DNA from: Oliverpabstia intestinalis
GTDB lineage: Bacteria; Bacillota; Clostridia; Lachnospirales; Lachnospiraceae
Direction: 5' to 3'
Length of the DNA: 64,000 bases
Assembly (NCBI RefSeq): GCF_009696065.1
Contig: NZ_VUMS01000006.1
Span: 1-64,000 of the forward strand
Part shown: positions 54,735-63,292 of the stretch, piece by piece
Numbering within the stretch: position 1 is the first letter of the stretch
How the letters are laid out: each line of letters begins with the position of its first letter
Position numbers and translations under genes: made by a program
The notes under the pieces: generated by a model
What the model was told of the DNA's origin: nothing
The model's input: only the letters and a program-made list of their open reading frames with translations
The model's database searches: none

Positions 54735-56717
54735 TCAGATTTCTTTTTTTCGGTTTTTCTTGCCTGCGATACCAAGTGTTGCAAGCGCTGCTGCCGCGAG
54801 TCCTGCATACCAGGCTGTCTGCTGATAGTCTCCGGTCTTCGGATTGACTCTTTTCAGTGTCGTACCGTAAGCCTGCTGTGTCTGGCTCTTCTGTGTGTTT
54901 TTCTTTGTCACACTGCCGGATGTGCTTCCGTTTGAACTGCTGCCTGTATTTCCTGCGGACACATTCGGTGTCAGTTTTGTCGTAGTACTTCCGGAAGTTG
55001 TTGTATTTTTATTTGTATATGCCTTATCCGTATTGCCTACCAGAGACTGGCTTCCTGCAATCTTCAGACCTGCCACATTGTACGGACTGAAAGAAGTTGT
55101 CACAAAGCTCAGTGTTCCGTCTGCATTATAAATCGGAGTAATATACTCGATGCTTCCATCTTTCAGATAATGAATCACAACAAGCTGTGTATAGAGCTGA
55201 TCGTCCGGTGCCGGCATCGTGATGCGCACCTGTTGTCCGTTCAACTGATATTCATTATCATTCATCATATCCCACAGCTTCATCTCATATGGGCTGATAA
55301 AAGTATCTACATTCTGACCGTTCAGAACGGAACTGTCAGATTTATCATTATTCAACTGTACCTGAAACTGTATGTACCATGGAAAATCACCGTCTACCGT
55401 AACGTCGTTGCTTGTTCGGTTGACCGTCTTCGCCTGTTCCTGGGCTGTCTGTAACAGTACCAGACTGTCAGCCTCTATATAAGCTTTCTGTGCTTCAGAC
55501 AGTGCCTCGTATTCTTTTGTAGCCGCTACGATTGCTTCTACCTCTTCCGTTGTCGTCACTTCGCTTGGAAGGAAATCCAGCTGTTCCTGTACCGTTGCAA
55601 TCTCATTCATCTGCTCCCAGGTAAGTCCGGATCCTTCTGTGCTTTCTGTATCTGCCGGTGTCTCTGGTACGGTATCAGACGGTACCTCCGGCTGTGGTTT
55701 TGGTGTCTCAGGCGTTGGTGCTGCCGGATCCGTTGGCGGTACTTCCGGTTCCGTCGGAACATCCGGCACTTCTGTTGGCTCCGGGGTAATCGTTGTGTCC
55801 GGATGTGTCACTTCTGAACCCGGATCTGCCGGTTCCGTAACCTCAGGTGTTGGCTGTGGCGTGCTCTCCGGCTGCGGTGTGACTTCCGGTGTTGTTGTCG
55901 GTTCCGGTGTCACTGTAACCTCAGGTGTTGCTTCCGGAGTCGGTGTGACTTCCGGTGTATCGGTTGCTTCCGGCGTTGGTGTGACTTCCGGTTTCAGAGA
56001 ACTTACGCGAACAGTAACCTTTCTGGTCACAGTTTCGCTGTCTTCGTCCCATCCTTTTTCCTTGCTGTAATCAATCTTTTTCGCGTCATAGGGATGGAAA
56101 ACCACCTGATAGTCTGTCTCGTATTCTGTTGGAACTGCATCCTCTTTTTCCCAGGAAAATACTCCGTCTCCATCGCAGCCTTCCAGGGAAATCTCTGACA
56201 GTGCTTTTGTATCTTTTACCGTAATTACTTTCGGAACATAAACTTTTTCTTTTTCTGCTGCTCCTTCTACTTCACCATCGCCGGTGATATCCTCTGTATA
56301 CAGGCGGACATTATCCAGCTTCAGACAGCCGGTCACGAGAACCAGTGCATCTTCAAAATCTTCTGCGCGGCGGATAGAAACTCCGGATGGTAATTCCCAG
56401 GTTTCTTCCTCATCTACAGTAACTGTACCACAGATTCGGATCACACCGCAGGATCCTGCAAGTTCTGCTGCCTTTTCAAAGCTTTTTACTGCCTCATCCT
56501 GGCTCTCGCCGCTATTCTTATCATTTCCCGTTTTTCCATTCAGATATACGATGGTTTTTTCTTCTTTCTTTTCCCCATCCTGAGTATCTTTCTGGTCTTT
56601 TGCAGACTCCGCATATACCATCTGACCGGTTGTGGAAGAAAGAACCATCACAGATGCCATCACCATTCCCACCGTCTTCATGTATCGCTTCGCTGCCGGT
56701 TTATTATTTTTCTTCAT
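54735..56717 (-). CDS. Wall-anchored surface protein with Pro/Thr/Glu-rich stalk
   Basis: 660 aa from MKKNNKPAAK, with AGGAG 11 nt upstream; an ATG 9 bp earlier is too close to it. Signal peptide (1-37, 'VGMVMASVMVLSSTTGQMVYAES'-like, split). A beta-rich N-terminal region (60-240) follows, then a low-complexity stalk of 'TPEVTPTPEAT' units (about 250-360), a helical piece 'YEALSEAQKAYIEA', and a second beta domain (about 430-560). The C-terminus 'VNPKTGD', a membrane helix and 'KKNRKKE' form a sortase signal. No sortase gene is in the window. Ligand unknown. Confidence 0.87.
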   Translation of the reverse strand: MKKNNKPAAKRYMKTVGMVMASVMVLSSTTGQMVYAESAKDQKDTQDGEKKEEKTIVYLNGKTGNDKNSGESQDEAVKSFEKAAELAGSCGVIRICGTVTVDEEETWELPSGVSIRRAEDFEDALVLVTGCLKLDNVRLYTEDITGDGEVEGAAEKEKVYVPKVITVKDTKALSEISLEGCDGDGVFSWEKEDAVPTEYETDYQVVFHPYDAKKIDYSKEKGWDEDSETVTRKVTVRVSSLKPEVTPTPEATDTPEVTPTPEATPEVTVTPEPTTTPEVTPQPESTPQPTPEVTEPADPGSEVTHPDTTITPEPTEVPDVPTEPEVPPTDPAAPTPETPKPQPEVPSDTVPETPADTESTEGSGLTWEQMNEIATVQEQLDFLPSEVTTTEEVEAIVAATKEYEALSEAQKAYIEADSLVLLQTAQEQAKTVNRTSNDVTVDGDFPWYIQFQVQLNNDKSDSSVLNGQNVDTFISPYEMKLWDMMNDNEYQLNGQQVRITMPAPDDQLYTQLVVIHYLKDGSIEYITPIYNADGTLSFVTTSFSPYNVAGLKIAGSQSLVGNTDKAYTNKNTTTSGSTTTKLTPNVSAGNTGSSSNGSTSGSVTKKNTQKSQTQQAYGTTLKRVNPKTGDYQQTAWYAGLAAAALATLGIAGKKNRKKEI

Positions 56718-56796
56718 TATCCACATCTCTCCTGCTTTGTATTCTCGGCTGCGGTTTCACAGCTTTTTTACTACTTTCACAGTTATTCAATTTTAT

Positions 56797-56823
56797 ATTA
56801 TAACATATACTTCTCTTTTTCAA
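56797..56823 (-). promoter_or_regulatory. Promoter of the surface-protein gene
   Basis: Minus strand: -10 TATAAT (56797-56802) with a TGn extension; a TTGAAA lies 15 bp upstream (56818-56823), a short spacer, so the extended -10 probably carries it. Confidence 0.6.
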
Positions 56824-56857
56824 CACCCCAAAAAATATGATTTTACAAGAATTTGTC

Positions 56858-56886
56858 TTGATTTTTGAATCGAATTCCTGTATATT
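56858..56886 (+). promoter_or_regulatory. Promoter of the CNNM/CorC-type gene
   Basis: -35 TTGATT (56858-56863), 17-bp spacer, -10 TATATT (56881-56886), divergent from the surface-protein promoter. Confidence 0.7.
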
Positions 56887-56926
56887 CAAGTACAACTACT
56901 ACATATTTTCAAAGGAGTGAATATTT

Positions 56927-58213
56927 TTGGATTCTGGCGACGCCATACAACTAATTGTGTTACTGCTGTTAATTTTGCTTTCCGCATTTTTCTCTTCCGC
57001 AGAGACGGCCATGACTACAGTCAACAAGATCCGTATCATGTCTCTTGCTGACGATGGGAATAAAAAAGCAAAAACCTTATTGAAAATTATTGAAAATCCG
57101 GGAAAGCTTCTGAGTACGATCCTGATCGGCAATAATATTGTCAACCTGTCGGCATCTTCTCTGGCAACCACCTGGACCACGAGAGTTCTTGGTAATGCCT
57201 TTATTGGTTTTATCACCGGCGTTCTGACCTTGCTGATTCTTCTGTTTGGTGAGATTACTCCGAAAACCCTGGCAACATTACAGGCAGAAAAAATCTCTCT
57301 TGCCTATGCACCGGTAATCTATCCTCTGACCAGGCTGCTGACTCCTGTAATTTTCCTTGTGAATCTGCTTTCGCGCGGTGTCTTATTTCTGCTTCATGTA
57401 GATCCCGATGCCAAGCCAAATGCCATGACAGAGCAAGAACTTCGTACCATCGTGGATGTCAGTCATGAAGACGGTGTCATCGAGAGCGAAGAACGGCAGA
57501 TGATCTATAACGTTTTCGATTTTGGTGATTCTCAGGCCAAGGATGTGATGGTTCCCCGTATCGATATGTCTCTGATTAATGTGGATGCCACTTATGACGA
57601 AGTAATTCAGGCATTCCGCGAAGACGGTTATACACGTTATCCGGTCTATGAAAATTCAACAGATACCATCATCGGCACTCTGAATATGAAAGACCTGATT
57701 CTGCGAGATCCGGAAAAAACGTTTTCTGTACGGGATTTTCTCAGAAACCCATATTTTACCTATGAATACAAAGGTACGGCAGATCTTCTGATGGAGATGA
57801 AAGAATATGCCGTCAATCTGGCAATAGTCCTTGATGAATATGGCGCAACCGCCGGTATGATCACACTGGAAGACCTGCTCGAGGAAATCGTCGGAGAGAT
57901 CCGTGATGAATACGATGCCGACGAAGAGGAAGACTTTAAAGAAATCGTTCCAAAACGAGAATATCTTGCAAAAGGTTCTGCCAAACTGGACGATCTGAAT
58001 GAAGCTCTGGATCTGCATCTGGAAACGGAAGATTACGATTCTATCGGAGGTTTTGTGATCGAACAGCTCGATCACCTGCCGGTTCCCGGTGAATCCTGTA
58101 TCACAGATAATCATCTGAAACTGGTCGTTGATCAGGTGGACAAAAACCGTATCGAACTTGTACACATCTATATACCGGAAGATTTTTACGATAAAAAAGA
58201 AGAAGAGGATTAA
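56927..58213 (+). CDS. CNNM/CorB-type transporter (DUF21-CBS-CorC, 'hemolysin family')
   Basis: 428 aa, TTG start with AAGGAG 9 nt upstream. The DUF21 membrane domain (1-190) has 'LLILLSAFFSSAETAMTTVNKIR' (split) and 'IGNNIVNLSASSLATT', with the N-x-x-N and Ser contacts for Mg2+. The CBS pair (about 200-330) has 'VMVPRIDMSLINVDATYDE' and 'LAIVLDEYGATAGMITLEDLLEEIVGEI' (split), and the C-terminal CorC_HlyC domain has 'LDDLNEALDLHLE'. CNNM/CorB proteins export Mg2+ with Na+. The old hemolysin name is not functional evidence. Confidence 0.93.
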   Translation: MDSGDAIQLIVLLLLILLSAFFSSAETAMTTVNKIRIMSLADDGNKKAKTLLKIIENPGKLLSTILIGNNIVNLSASSLATTWTTRVLGNAFIGFITGVLTLLILLFGEITPKTLATLQAEKISLAYAPVIYPLTRLLTPVIFLVNLLSRGVLFLLHVDPDAKPNAMTEQELRTIVDVSHEDGVIESEERQMIYNVFDFGDSQAKDVMVPRIDMSLINVDATYDEVIQAFREDGYTRYPVYENSTDTIIGTLNMKDLILRDPEKTFSVRDFLRNPYFTYEYKGTADLLMEMKEYAVNLAIVLDEYGATAGMITLEDLLEEIVGEIRDEYDADEEEDFKEIVPKREYLAKGSAKLDDLNEALDLHLETEDYDSIGGFVIEQLDHLPVPGESCITDNHLKLVVDQVDKNRIELVHIYIPEDFYDKKEEED

Positions 58214-58229
58214 CCTCTTCTTCTTTTTT
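58193..58229. terminator. Bidirectional terminator between convergent genes
   Basis: AGAAGAAGAGG pairs with CCTCTTCTTCT around ATTAA (58209-58213), flanked by A's and T's on both sides. It serves the CNNM-type gene and the ABC permease. Confidence 0.85.
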
Positions 58230-61200
58230 ATTCCACACTTTTCAGTGATTCGATCATATCAATCTTTTTCAGCCGGTAATACATCATTCCATTGACTAAC
58301 AATGCAAATGCCAGTGTGATCAGTCCGCTGTACAAGAAACTTCTGAAAAATATACTTCTTCCGAACATCATCATATCCACTTCTACGGTTCGGATCACCT
58401 TTCCATGCAGAAAAGCACCGATTCCCACACCTGCGAGGATTCCGAATACCGTAAGCACCATATTCTCACGATATACATACGAAGCCACTTCTCCGTCGTA
58501 GAATCCAAGCACTTTCAGTGTTGCCAGCTCTCTCTGACGTTCTGTGATATTGATATTGTTCAGATTATACAGCACCACAAATGCCAACAAACCTGCCGAT
58601 ACGATCAGAACCACAATGACGATATTCAGAGAGCGAAGCATGTTGTCGATCTCACTGATCAGATCTGACGTAAAGGAGATAGCTGCGATCTCCGGATATT
58701 CCATGATCGTCTGTCCCAGTCCGTCCTCGTAACTGTCTGACGTATCTTCGTAGCGAAGCAACAGCTGATTATACTCTGCCGCTTCCCCGAACAAGGTCTG
58801 ATATGTGTCTGTCGTTATATAGATAAAATGCCGCACATAATTTTCAACAATCTCCGTGATTTCGACTTTCACAATCTGATCACCCTTTTTCATCTGCACT
58901 GTATCACCGACTTTGAGTCCCAGAATATCTGCCGTCTTCTCACTGATGGCAGCCCCCTGCGCCGGGAAATCATAATGTTTTCCACTGATGCGATCACGCA
59001 GATCAAAGAAATCTCCAAAACAAGTCAGATCTTTCGGTACTTCCATCACCGCATCCACACTGCGCTTCGGTGACTGCAGTTCCACACTCTGGCAATACAT
59101 CTCCAGAATCTGCTGTATCCCCGGATACGTCTCCATCTCGCTTTGTACCCGTGCCTTTTTCTCTTCCGTGGCATCCCCGTTAAAAACAGCGCTTGCCTGA
59201 TAGGTAAACAGATTGACAAACTGATTCTTTGCAATCGCAGTAATCGAATCCTGCAAGCCAAATCCCACCACGATCAGTCCCATACATCCACCGATACCAA
59301 TGACAGTCATAAAGAACCGCTTTTTATATCGGATCAGATTCCGGATCGTTGATTTTGTTGTAAAGTTCAGATGTTTCCATAAAAATGGAATCCGTTCCAG
59401 CAGAATCCTCTTTCCGTTTTTTGGAGCCTCCGGGCGCATCAGCTGTGCCGGGCGCGCTGCCAGTTCCTTATAACATGCCACTACAGTTGCCACACCGGTA
59501 CAGAGTGCACTCGCAAGGATCGCAAGTCCGCCCTCTTCCCAGTTTAACGGGGTCAGATACTCTTTCATACCCGTATACAGCATACCATACGCATTCATGA
59601 TCACCCACGGCAGAATTTTCTCACCGAGCAGCACTCCGACAAATGCACCGGAGATGGTAAACATCAGTCCGTAGGCAAGATATTTTACCGCGATCACACC
59701 GTCTCCGTATCCCAAAGCTTTCAGTGTACCGATCTGCTGACGCTGTTCCTCGATCATTCGAGTCATCGTCGTCAAGCTGACAAGCGCTGCCACCAGAAAG
59801 AAAATGACCGGAAAGAACTTTCCTATATTTGTGATGCGCACTGCATCCTGTCCGTAATTTTCCGTGGAAGACACCTGATCTCGTCCCCATACATACCAGT
59901 CCGGAACCTTCAGATCTTCCAGTTTCTTCTCTCCGTCTGCAATTTCTTCTTTTGCGTCTGCCAGTTTTTTCTCTGCTTTCCGGCTTTCTTTTCTGTATTC
60001 CTTCCAGCCGTCCTCCAGTTCCGTCTCTTTTGCATCGATCTCATCTTTTGCCTCCCGGAGTGCGCTTTTTCCATCCACAATCTGCTGTTTTCCGGCAGAA
60101 AGCTGCGTCTTTCCATCTGCAAGTGCAGCTTTTGCTCCGGCAAGCTGCTTCTTTCCGTCCGCAATCTGTGCTTTTGCCTGCCCAATCTGCGCCTCACCAT
60201 CCGCGAGCTGTTTTTGTACCTGACTGATCTGTCTTTCTCCTGCTGCAAGGTGTTCCTTTGCCTGTGCGATTTTCTCCTCGCCCGCCGCAAGTTCCTGACG
60301 ATGCATACTGATTTCCGCTTCTCCGGCATCCAGCTGCGTCCTTGCCTGCTCGAGTTCTCCTTTGCCCAACTGGATCTGTGTAAGATTCCCGGTCAGTTCC
60401 GTCTCTTTCTGTGACAGCACTTCCTTTTGTGTTTCCAGTCCGGTAAGCTGCTGTTTTAACTCCTGCAAAGCAGTCTCGATCTGCTGCAGCTGTTCCGCAT
60501 CCGGTTCTTCCATCTGCGAGAGTTGTTCTTTCTGTGCTTCCAGTCGGGTGATTTCTTCCTGCACACTTTGCATACCGGTGGCAAGCTGTTCCTGCCCTTC
60601 CTGTACCTGTGTGATACCCGCAGTTACTGTCACCTCATTTTCATCCAGCTCCTTTTCTTTTTCTTCCAGCTGACTTTTCTGTTCTTCCAGTTTCGCCGCC
60701 TGCTCCTCAAGCTGACTTTTGGCTGTATTCAGCTCTTCTTCCTGTATCTGCAGCTGTACCTTTCCATCCGTCAGTTCTGTCTGCTTTGTGGCAAGCTCCT
60801 GTTTTCCGGCTGCAAGTTCCTGCATTTTCTGCTGCAGCTGTTGTTCTCCGGCAGTCAGTTCTTTCTCCTTTGCAGCAAGCTGATTCTCCCCATTTTGCAA
60901 TTCTGTTTCTTTTTCTGCCAGAAGGGATTCATTTTCCTTCAGTTCTTTTTCCTTTTCAGCGACGGTATCTTTTGCCTCTTCGATCTGCAAAGTACCGTCT
61001 TCCAGCGTCTTTTTTCCATCCGCCAGTTCCTTTTCACCGTCTGTTACCTGTTTTCTGGCATCGGAAAGCTTGTCTTGCCCCTCCTGATAAACCGTATCAT
61101 ATCTCCTCTGACATGCTTCCTCTTCCAGCTCTTCTACCCGGTTTTGTACCTGTTTTACAGCCTTTTCGTAAGAGGTACTGTAACTTTCCAGCTCCTTTGC

Positions 61201-61851
61201 CCCATCCACCTGCACATAGATTTCTGTATAAATCTCACTGGTAAACGTCTCCGGAAGTAACAGCCCAAAACTGTCAATACTGCCGTTTCCGATACTTCCC
61301 GTTCCACGGGTCAGTTCCATATAATAGGGTAACGTTGCCGATCCCACAATCGTAAACGTTTCATGAACAAGGTCATCCGAAAGTGCAGTGTCCGTACCAC
61401 TCTCAAATATCACCTGATCGCCGATCTTTTTTCCGGTTCCATCCAGGAATTTCTGATCCACCAGAATTTCATCCGTTTTCTGCGGCAGCCGCCCATCCAG
61501 AATCTGTGGTTCATTTACGCCATCTTCTAACGCGATCAGCTTCACTGTCTGTTCTTTTTCCCCTTCTTTATGTAATACTTCTAACGTATGCCCGCCGGTT
61601 ACCTGTGCTACGCCTTTCACCTTTGCGATATCTTCCATATCCGTGTCTGTAAGACCGAGCGTTCCCAGCACCCGCAGATCCATGTAATTTGTCTGATCGT
61701 AATAAGCATCCGCTGAAGTTTTCATATCTCCTTCTGCTGACCGAATACCCGAAAAGAACGCCGCACCCAGCAGGGAGATGAAAAAAACAGATAAAAACCG
61801 TCCTTTATTCTTTAAAATCTCTCTGAAAAAATCTTTCCGAAATGCTTTCAT
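58228..61851 (-). CDS. ABC transporter permease (FtsX/MacB type) with giant coiled coil
   Basis: 1207 aa from MKAFRKDF; a GTG 9 bp earlier is possible but AGGTGG favours this ATG. Order: first helix 'FLSVFFISLLGAAFFSG', a MacB-like periplasmic domain (about 40-235), then about 420 residues (240-660) of Gln/Glu/Lys-rich coiled coil with 'LADGK', 'QLAAGE' and 'ELTDGKVQLQ' units, two or three helices (FtsX, about 695-830), a second extracellular domain (870-1080) and a final FtsX helix set (about 1085-1200). The coiled coil would reach through the cell wall. It pairs with the ATPase gene upstream. Cargo or signal is unknown. Confidence 0.9.
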   Translation of the reverse strand: MKAFRKDFFREILKNKGRFLSVFFISLLGAAFFSGIRSAEGDMKTSADAYYDQTNYMDLRVLGTLGLTDTDMEDIAKVKGVAQVTGGHTLEVLHKEGEKEQTVKLIALEDGVNEPQILDGRLPQKTDEILVDQKFLDGTGKKIGDQVIFESGTDTALSDDLVHETFTIVGSATLPYYMELTRGTGSIGNGSIDSFGLLLPETFTSEIYTEIYVQVDGAKELESYSTSYEKAVKQVQNRVEELEEEACQRRYDTVYQEGQDKLSDARKQVTDGEKELADGKKTLEDGTLQIEEAKDTVAEKEKELKENESLLAEKETELQNGENQLAAKEKELTAGEQQLQQKMQELAAGKQELATKQTELTDGKVQLQIQEEELNTAKSQLEEQAAKLEEQKSQLEEKEKELDENEVTVTAGITQVQEGQEQLATGMQSVQEEITRLEAQKEQLSQMEEPDAEQLQQIETALQELKQQLTGLETQKEVLSQKETELTGNLTQIQLGKGELEQARTQLDAGEAEISMHRQELAAGEEKIAQAKEHLAAGERQISQVQKQLADGEAQIGQAKAQIADGKKQLAGAKAALADGKTQLSAGKQQIVDGKSALREAKDEIDAKETELEDGWKEYRKESRKAEKKLADAKEEIADGEKKLEDLKVPDWYVWGRDQVSSTENYGQDAVRITNIGKFFPVIFFLVAALVSLTTMTRMIEEQRQQIGTLKALGYGDGVIAVKYLAYGLMFTISGAFVGVLLGEKILPWVIMNAYGMLYTGMKEYLTPLNWEEGGLAILASALCTGVATVVACYKELAARPAQLMRPEAPKNGKRILLERIPFLWKHLNFTTKSTIRNLIRYKKRFFMTVIGIGGCMGLIVVGFGLQDSITAIAKNQFVNLFTYQASAVFNGDATEEKKARVQSEMETYPGIQQILEMYCQSVELQSPKRSVDAVMEVPKDLTCFGDFFDLRDRISGKHYDFPAQGAAISEKTADILGLKVGDTVQMKKGDQIVKVEITEIVENYVRHFIYITTDTYQTLFGEAAEYNQLLLRYEDTSDSYEDGLGQTIMEYPEIAAISFTSDLISEIDNMLRSLNIVIVVLIVSAGLLAFVVLYNLNNINITERQRELATLKVLGFYDGEVASYVYRENMVLTVFGILAGVGIGAFLHGKVIRTVEVDMMMFGRSIFFRSFLYSGLITLAFALLVNGMMYYRLKKIDMIESLKSVE

Positions 61852-61860
61852 CCTCTCCAC

Positions 61861-62565
61861 CTACCATTCTATCTCTTCCACCGGTGTTGGATTCTCGTTT
61901 TGTATCATCTCTGCCACCCTGCCGTTTCGTATCCGGACGATCCGATCCGCCATAGGTGTCAGTGCAGAGTTATGTGTGATCACGATCACAGTCATTCCCT
62001 TTTTGTGACAGGTATCCTGTAATAACTTCAGTATCGATTTTCCAGTCACATAGTCCAGCGCACCCGTCGGTTCATCGCAGAGCAGTAACTTTGGATTTTT
62101 TGCCAGGGCTCTGGCTATCGCCACCCTCTGCTGTTCCCCACCTGAAAGCTGTGCCGGGAAATTATACATCCGTTCCCCAAGCCCCACTTCTTCAAGAACT
62201 GTCTTTGCATCCAGCGGATCTTTACAGATCTGAAGTGCCAGCTCCACATTCTCCAGTGCAGTCAGATTTTGCATCAGGTTATAAAACTGAAACACGAAAC
62301 CAATATCCTCTCTCCGATACTGGATCAACTTTTTCCCTTTCAGCTTATCCACCCGTGTTCCGTCCACAGATACTTTTCCGGTCGTTGCAGTATCCATGCC
62401 GCCGAGAATATTTAGCACCGTTGTTTTTCCTGCTCCACTTGGTCCGACCACGACCACAAATTCTCCCTTTTCTACCTGAAAAGAAATACCATCCGCAGCT
62501 TTGATCGTCACTTCTCCCATCTGATAGGTTTTTGTAACCTGATCCATTTCCACATATGCTGCCAT
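61861..62565 (-). CDS. ABC transporter ATP-binding protein (MacB/LolD type)
   Basis: 234 aa, complete ATPase: Walker A '[14 protein letters not shown]' (about 40-53), Q-loop '[14 protein letters not shown]', signature '[15 protein letters not shown]', Walker B '[12 protein letters not shown]' and H-loop 'VIVITHN'. It forms a transporter with the permease that starts 9 bp after its stop. MacB-type systems work as force-transmitting machines and not as simple substrate channels. The C-terminal 20 residues are extra. Confidence 0.95.
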   Translation of the reverse strand: MAAYVEMDQVTKTYQMGEVTIKAADGISFQVEKGEFVVVVGPSGAGKTTVLNILGGMDTATTGKVSVDGTRVDKLKGKKLIQYRREDIGFVFQFYNLMQNLTALENVELALQICKDPLDAKTVLEEVGLGERMYNFPAQLSGGEQQRVAIARALAKNPKLLLCDEPTGALDYVTGKSILKLLQDTCHKKGMTVIVITHNSALTPMADRIVRIRNGRVAEMIQNENPTPVEEIEW

Positions 62566-62631
62566 AACACCCTCCTGCCTTCCGTATGAAATGATAACAT
62601 CCTGTTCGTATCATCTGTTTATCCGAATCTC

Positions 62632-63264
62632 TCAGATACTCCATGAATCCGCTTCCCTGCAAAAGATCCGTTGCAGCTGTTCCCCACATTTTTCTACTTC
62701 TCCCAGTACTTCCTTTCTGCCTTTTTGCGTATCAAACCAGTTTTCCCGGTTGATTCCCACATCCGAAGGGCAAATGAGAAAGGTTGTCTGTGGGTATAAG
62801 TACTGATAATACAGCTTGCATCTTCTGGCATGCTGGGCTTTGCAGCAGATAATTGCCTTTTTCACCCGAATGCCCACTGCATCTGTCACTTTTCTGGAGT
62901 TGATCGCATTCTGATAGGTAAATGTAGCCCCGTCTTCCCGCAGGATCACTTCTTCCGGCACGCCTTCTTTTAGCAGCACATCTTTTATAAATTCCCATTC
63001 CGTCTGATACGGTCCCTGATATTTTTCCTTCATGGCCTGTACCCCTGTAAATGCACCTTTTCCGATACTGTATTTTCCGGAAGGCAGTATCCAGGGTGCC
63101 ATTCCCTCTTTCCACAGTCTGGCCGCTTCTATGGACATCTGTGGAAATCCATTACCCGGTACAAAAATGATATCTGCCCTCTCCGGTTTATCCTCCACAA
63201 AAATGAAATCACTGATCTGATCTAAAAAACGTTCATATTCTCTGTCTTTCTTTTGTATTCCCAT
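62632..63264 (-). CDS. YdcF/SanA-family DUF218 protein
   Basis: 210 aa, no signal peptide. DUF218 pattern: 'DIIFVPGNGFPQMSIEAARLWKEG' (split), 'ILPSGKYSIGKG', 'FIKDVLLKEGVPEEVILREDGATFTYQNAI' (split, with the conserved E-x-x-x-T/Y-x-N), and 'IICCKAQHARRCKLYYQ'. Family members include SanA, ElyC and YdcF, linked to envelope or vancomycin phenotypes. No activity is established. It lies between a wall amidase and an ABC exporter on the same strand. Confidence 0.86.
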   Translation of the reverse strand: MGIQKKDREYERFLDQISDFIFVEDKPERADIIFVPGNGFPQMSIEAARLWKEGMAPWILPSGKYSIGKGAFTGVQAMKEKYQGPYQTEWEFIKDVLLKEGVPEEVILREDGATFTYQNAINSRKVTDAVGIRVKKAIICCKAQHARRCKLYYQYLYPQTTFLICPSDVGINRENWFDTQKGRKEVLGEVEKCGEQLQRIFCREADSWSI

Positions 63265-63292
63265 GGATCTGCTCCCTTCTTCATCCTGTCTT

